In this document: positions 60,906-64,000 of the stretch, piece by piece
Position numbering within the stretch: the first letter of the stretch is position 1
Layout: each line of letters starts with the position of its first letter
NCBI GenBank assembly: GCA_003129525.1
Contig: CP029329.1
Location: 3,470,001-3,534,000, forward strand
Direction of reading: 5' to 3'
DNA length: 64,000 nt
Origin: Clostridium beijerinckii
GTDB taxonomy: Bacteria > Bacillota > Clostridia > Clostridiales > Clostridiaceae
Position numbers and translations under genes: made by a program
Notes under the pieces: model-generated
Told to the model about the DNA's origin: nothing
Seen by the model: only the letters and a program-made list of their open reading frames with translations
Databases searched by the model: none

Positions 60906-61262
60906 GGTATTCACTCCTAACATTTATATTTAAATATAGTTTTTGTTTTAATCATCTTATATATTCATAAATTAATTAAAAAAATAAAACATTCCATACT
61001 CTTGTAAACAAGAGTATGGAATGCTTATCCTTTTAATTAATATGTATAACCAATTATAATGTTTTATATAGTAACTAAATTGTATATATTGATAAAGAAA
61101 TAAGAACTATAAAGATTTCTCTGCATCACTCTTATTTCAAGATATTTTAAAACTTATTATATCTTTGTATTATGTATAACTATATTTTAATTAATTTCCT
61201 ATACGAATATTAAAAATAATTATAACATAATATCTAGTGTTAATCCATTTATAATATCCTTT
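60906..61262 (-). terminator. Intergenic stretch with a strong terminator
   Basis: Perfect 15-bp hairpin CATTCCATACTCTTG-TAAA-CAAGAGTATGGAATG (60990-61023), followed on the minus strand by TTTTATTTTTTT. It ends transcription from the 86-residue gene upstream. Nothing else stands out. Confidence 0.8.
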
Positions 61263-61523
61263 TTATATTATCTCTTCTATGCTTAGTAATCTAGGCTTTT
61301 TATTTTCTTGAATTTTAATATATATTTTTGCCATTTTCATTTGCAGATTTTCTATTATTGTTTTTACTTTACATATAAAATAATAATCTTCTATGCCATT
61401 GGTAACTACTACTATAGGATTAAAACTCCATCCATTTATTCCATCTAATGCTGTAATTAATATTTGTTTATCTTTTGTTGTAACTTGTTTCCTGATTTGT
61501 AATCCTTCATACCCTCTTACCAT
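61263..61523 (-). CDS. Hypothetical protein (86 residues)
   Basis: Starts MVRGYEGLQIRKQVTTKDKQ and ends PRLLSIEEII. Basic and soluble, it has the compact beta-rich look of a small cytoplasmic protein. GGGTGTCGTTAAA precedes the ATG 61521-61523. I do not recognise the family. It is monocistronic, with a terminator about 240 nt downstream. Confidence 0.6.
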   Translation of the reverse strand: MVRGYEGLQIRKQVTTKDKQILITALDGINGWSFNPIVVVTNGIEDYYFICKVKTIIENLQMKMAKIYIKIQENKKPRLLSIEEII

Positions 61524-61627
61524 TTTAACGACACCCTTTCTATATATTTATATTATCATTAGTTTTTGTCAGTTGTTTGTCAATAATGTTAACCTTTTCT
61601 TAATATATTGTTACAAAAAAATTAAGA

Positions 61628-61665
61628 CACCACACAATCAATCTTATTTATAAAAATTGACTGTG
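61628..61665 (-). terminator. Terminator of the uraA-type gene
   Basis: ACACAGTCAAT/ATTGATTGTGT on the minus strand (ends near 61632 and 61655), with TTAATTTTTTTG after it. Confidence 0.65.
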
Positions 61666-61711
61666 TAATGCCTCATTGTTATTTTAACTATTGCAAATAT
61701 TATATTGTACT

Positions 61712-63013
61712 TTAGTTTTCTTCTTTTTCATTCATTATACCAAGTTTATCAAATATTATAAAAGTTATACTTAATATCATAGCTACGATTGTAGCTAATC
61801 CCATACCCTTCAACTCAATAGTTCCAAGTGTTAATTTAATTCCACTTAAGCCTACTACAAATATTACTGAAGCAAGTATTAAATTTCTAGATTTAGAAAA
61901 ATCAACTTTTTCTTCAATAAGAGTTCTAAGTCCTGAGGTTGCTATTGTACCAAATAATAGAAAACTAACTCCTCCTATAACTGGTGTAGGAATTGTACTA
62001 ATAACTGCTGACATCTTTCCTGAAAATCCTAGAATTATTGATATTAGTCCTGCTCCACAGATTACATATACACTATATACCTTAGTTAATGCCATAACTC
62101 CTATGTTCTCACCATAAGTTGTTGTAGGAACTGAGCCAAACATTCCTGAAATAATAGTTGATAATCCGTCTCCAAGTAAAGATCTATGAAGACCTGGATC
62201 TTCTGTCAAATCATTGCCTACAATACTACTAGTAACCTTTAAATGTCCTACATGTTCTGCAACTACTACAAATGTTGCTGGTAATATTGTTAATATTGCA
62301 TTCATATCAAAATGAGCTAATTTTATATTTGGTAATACAAAGAAACTTGCATTATTTATTGTACTAAAATCTACTATTCCCATAAATAATGCTGTAATAT
62401 ATCCTACTACGATTCCTATTAATATAGGTATAACCTTTAGAAATCCTTTTAACAATACATTACATAAAATTACTGCAACTAATGTTACCATTGATACAAT
62501 TACCCAAGTTGTATTTATCACTGGAGAATTGCTTCCTCCAACTGGGAATCCTGCCATATCTGCTGCAGTAGCTGCTAATTCTAAACCTATTATTGTTACT
62601 ATTGATCCCATTGCTGCTGGTGGAAATAATTTATTAATCCATCCCATACCTGTGCGTCCTACAATAATTGCTATTATTGAAAAGAGTATTCCTGTAGCTA
62701 CAAAGCCACCTTGTACAGTTTGAAAATCATATCCTTGACTATATAATAATAATACTGGTGATATAAAAGCAAAACTTGATCCCAAATAAGCTGGAATCCT
62801 TCTTTTAGTAAGGAATGCGTATAATAAAGTACCTATCCCATTAAAAAATAAAACTGTTGTTGGATCAACATTTAAAAGGATTGGTACTAAAACTGATGAT
62901 CCAAACATTGCAAATAAATGTTGGATACTTAATGGAATTGCCATCTTTAAAGGAACTTTATCTGTTACCCCTATAAAATCATGTTCATTGTCTAATAATT
63001 TATTATTCATCAT
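61712..63013 (-). CDS. uraA: Uracil/xanthine permease, NCS2 family (UraA-like)
   Basis: 433 residues with about 14 membrane segments. NCS2 marks: LSIQHLFAMFGSSVLVPILL (about 28-47), SSFAFISPVLLL, VVAEHVGHLKVTSSIVGNDL (His and Glu of the substrate site, about 246-252), and LLGDGLSTIISGMFGSVPTTTYGENIGVMALTKVYS. The QH and NIG-type positions fit uracil transporters of the UraA/PyrP group better than xanthine carriers. It moves uracil with protons. GGGGGATAAT precedes ATG 63011-63013. No pyr gene is adjacent. Confidence 0.92.
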   Translation of the reverse strand: MMNNKLLDNEHDFIGVTDKVPLKMAIPLSIQHLFAMFGSSVLVPILLNVDPTTVLFFNGIGTLLYAFLTKRRIPAYLGSSFAFISPVLLLYSQGYDFQTVQGGFVATGILFSIIAIIVGRTGMGWINKLFPPAAMGSIVTIIGLELAATAADMAGFPVGGSNSPVINTTWVIVSMVTLVAVILCNVLLKGFLKVIPILIGIVVGYITALFMGIVDFSTINNASFFVLPNIKLAHFDMNAILTILPATFVVVAEHVGHLKVTSSIVGNDLTEDPGLHRSLLGDGLSTIISGMFGSVPTTTYGENIGVMALTKVYSVYVICGAGLISIILGFSGKMSAVISTIPTPVIGGVSFLLFGTIATSGLRTLIEEKVDFSKSRNLILASVIFVVGLSGIKLTLGTIELKGMGLATIVAMILSITFIIFDKLGIMNEKEEN

Positions 63014-63064
63014 ATTATCCCCCTTCTTAGTTTCGCTGAACTAAATTAAAAGTACATAGTTCAT

Positions 63065-63094
63065 AAAATATCACAAAAGCATAGAGTTTGTCAA
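63065..63094 (-). promoter_or_regulatory. Promoter of uraA with an upstream palindrome
   Basis: TTGACA (63089-63094), 18-nt spacer, TATTTT (63065-63070). The leader is about 45 nt, too short for a riboswitch or PyrR attenuator. The perfect 11-bp palindrome ATTTTAAAGTA-TACTTTAAAAT (63141-63167) lies 47 nt upstream of the -35 box and could be an operator. Confidence 0.7.
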
Positions 63095-63379
63095 TAATTT
63101 TGTATAAAATATAGAATTTAAATCTTTATTTGTATTGTAAATTTTAAAGTAATTAGTACTTTAAAATGTAGAATTTTACCTTTACATTGAAACTCAGTAT
63201 CTTTTTTATTAAATTATAATACTTCTATATAAACATTAAAATATATACCGTAATCTATTATTTAATTTGCAATATAATGCAATTAATCAGAATTAATTGA
63301 ATTTATAAAAACGTTTACAAATGATGTTACATAATTTATTTATAAATTAAAATATAATTTAGTAGAGGAAGGTGTTATT

Positions 63380-63580
63380 ATGACTTATTTAGGACTACTT
63401 GACATTAAACTTAAAATATTAGTTAGAAAAGTTTTGCTCAATATTTTGTTAATTATTTTTTCAACTAGAAATAAATATATCGTTGCCTTATCTCAAAATT
63501 TGGACAAGCATATTGTTTTATATCAAAAAGAATTATTGTTATTTTATTTCTATGATAATACTAATAAGTTTGTCAAATAA
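63380..63580 (+). CDS. Spo0E-like sporulation regulatory protein
   Basis: 66 residues. The segment YIVALSQNLDKHIVLYQKELL near residue 34 matches the Spo0E signature SQ.LD..I..Y. Spo0E-family proteins dephosphorylate Spo0A~P and delay sporulation. The first half (LKILVRKVLLNILLIIFSTRN) is more hydrophobic than usual. AGAGGAAGGTG precedes the ATG. Monocistronic. Confidence 0.75.
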   Translation: MTYLGLLDIKLKILVRKVLLNILLIIFSTRNKYIVALSQNLDKHIVLYQKELLLFYFYDNTNKFVK

Positions 63581-64000
63581 AATATTCTTATGATTATTTG
63601 TCATGACTCAGACGGATTATAGATACTCACTGTTAAAATTGAACTTTTGTGTATAATCAACCAAAATCGAGGGGCTGCTTTTGTAACCGTTAGTGAATAT
63701 TTTGACGTAATGTTCTTCAAAAACATGTCCCTCTATATCTCATATCTAATATCTACTATTATTCACGCATGCTACAGTTTGATTTAATATAAGCATCCGC
63801 GTAGTTCACTCTTTACAATTCTGAGGAAATTAATAAAATGCTAAAACATCTATTTTCCTTACTTTCGCTATATTTAAATTAGTTATATTTGCACCAATTA
63901 ATATTCTTTATAATATCATCTTCTATATAATCAATTTAGTTTATAATTTATCTAATTACTAATATCTTTTCATTATCATTAAATAAAATTTCTTTCATTG
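63581..64000. other. Right-end intergenic stretch, no supported gene
   Basis: No ORF with a ribosome site is visible on either strand. A minus-strand frame at the edge (MKEILFNDNEKILVIR, then stop; 63950-63999) is followed by further short frames and may be a decayed gene. The piece GGGGCTGCTTTTGTAACC (63672 on) faintly resembles an IS end but has no partner. Confidence 0.3.

Noticed and set aside
63014..63200. Purine riboswitch or PyrR attenuator before uraA
   Set aside because: The leader after the promoter is only about 45 nt and shows no matching motif or terminator.
1..64000. CRISPR arrays, tRNA or rRNA genes
   Set aside because: No regularly spaced identical repeats, tRNA T-arm plus CCA-type patterns or rRNA segments were recognised when reading both strands.

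Overview
The window is AT-rich, densely coded DNA from an anaerobic, spore-forming, solventogenic Clostridium. C. beijerinckii or a close relative fits best. The reasons are low GC, strong AGGAGG-type ribosome sites, a spoVA-type spore operon, a Spo0E-like protein, ferredoxin-linked 2-oxoacid oxidoreductase, and an iron alcohol dehydrogenase next to a sigma-54 activator of the AdhR type. Most genes lie on the minus strand.

Layout. 0-9 kb: the start of an SdpI-like membrane protein, rpsU, a histidine phosphatase, MntP manganese exporter, a YgjP-like metalloprotease, the PTS-dependent dihydroxyacetone kinase operon dhaKLM with an attenuator-like leader, a Tet(M)-like translational GTPase and PlsC. 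9-13 kb: two tandem ABC-F paralogues, each preceded by a hairpin that masks its ribosome site. 13.8-21.5 kb: a complete trpEGDCFBA operon with a tandem Trp T-box leader and palindromic elements in two of its spacers. 21.8-26.8 kb: a solitary holin flanked by repeats, oleate hydratase, an Rrf2 regulator and a DEAD-box helicase. 26.9-30.5 kb: an Agr-type peptide-signalling locus with no kinase or response regulator. It holds a DUF5317-like membrane protein, a kinase-less AgrC-like membrane protein, AgrB, AgrD and a GGDEF/HD-GYP c-di-GMP enzyme. 30.9-35 kb: an ECF sigma/anti-sigma pair, a structured region resembling an IS605-derived element or large RNA, and a complete IS1182-family element. 35-43 kb: an SPFH protein, a two-component system, and a spoVA2mob-like spore operon (DUF1657, 2Duf, SpoVAC, SpoVAD, SpoVAE, DUF1657) in which spoVAD carries one in-frame stop codon. 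43-54 kb: Xaa-Pro aminopeptidase, RNase J, the alcohol dehydrogenase with its sigma-54 promoter, operator and AdhR activator, and the KorAB oxidoreductase. 54.5-57.1 kb: an accessory RsgA GTPase plus a GNAT protein behind a long attenuation-type leader with a perfect promoter, a 10-residue leader peptide and a terminator. 57-64 kb: gene fragments, a small secreted protein, a second histidine phosphatase, a Panacea-type toxin-antitoxin pair, a small thioester-domain protein, a UraA-type permease and a Spo0E-like protein.

The most unusual systems are the Agr/c-di-GMP locus, the leader-controlled RsgA-GNAT operon, the Panacea toxin pair with an unrecognised toxin, the structured element at 32.8-33.05 kb, and the interrupted spoVAD. 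All functions were inferred by reading the sequence; no database search was run.
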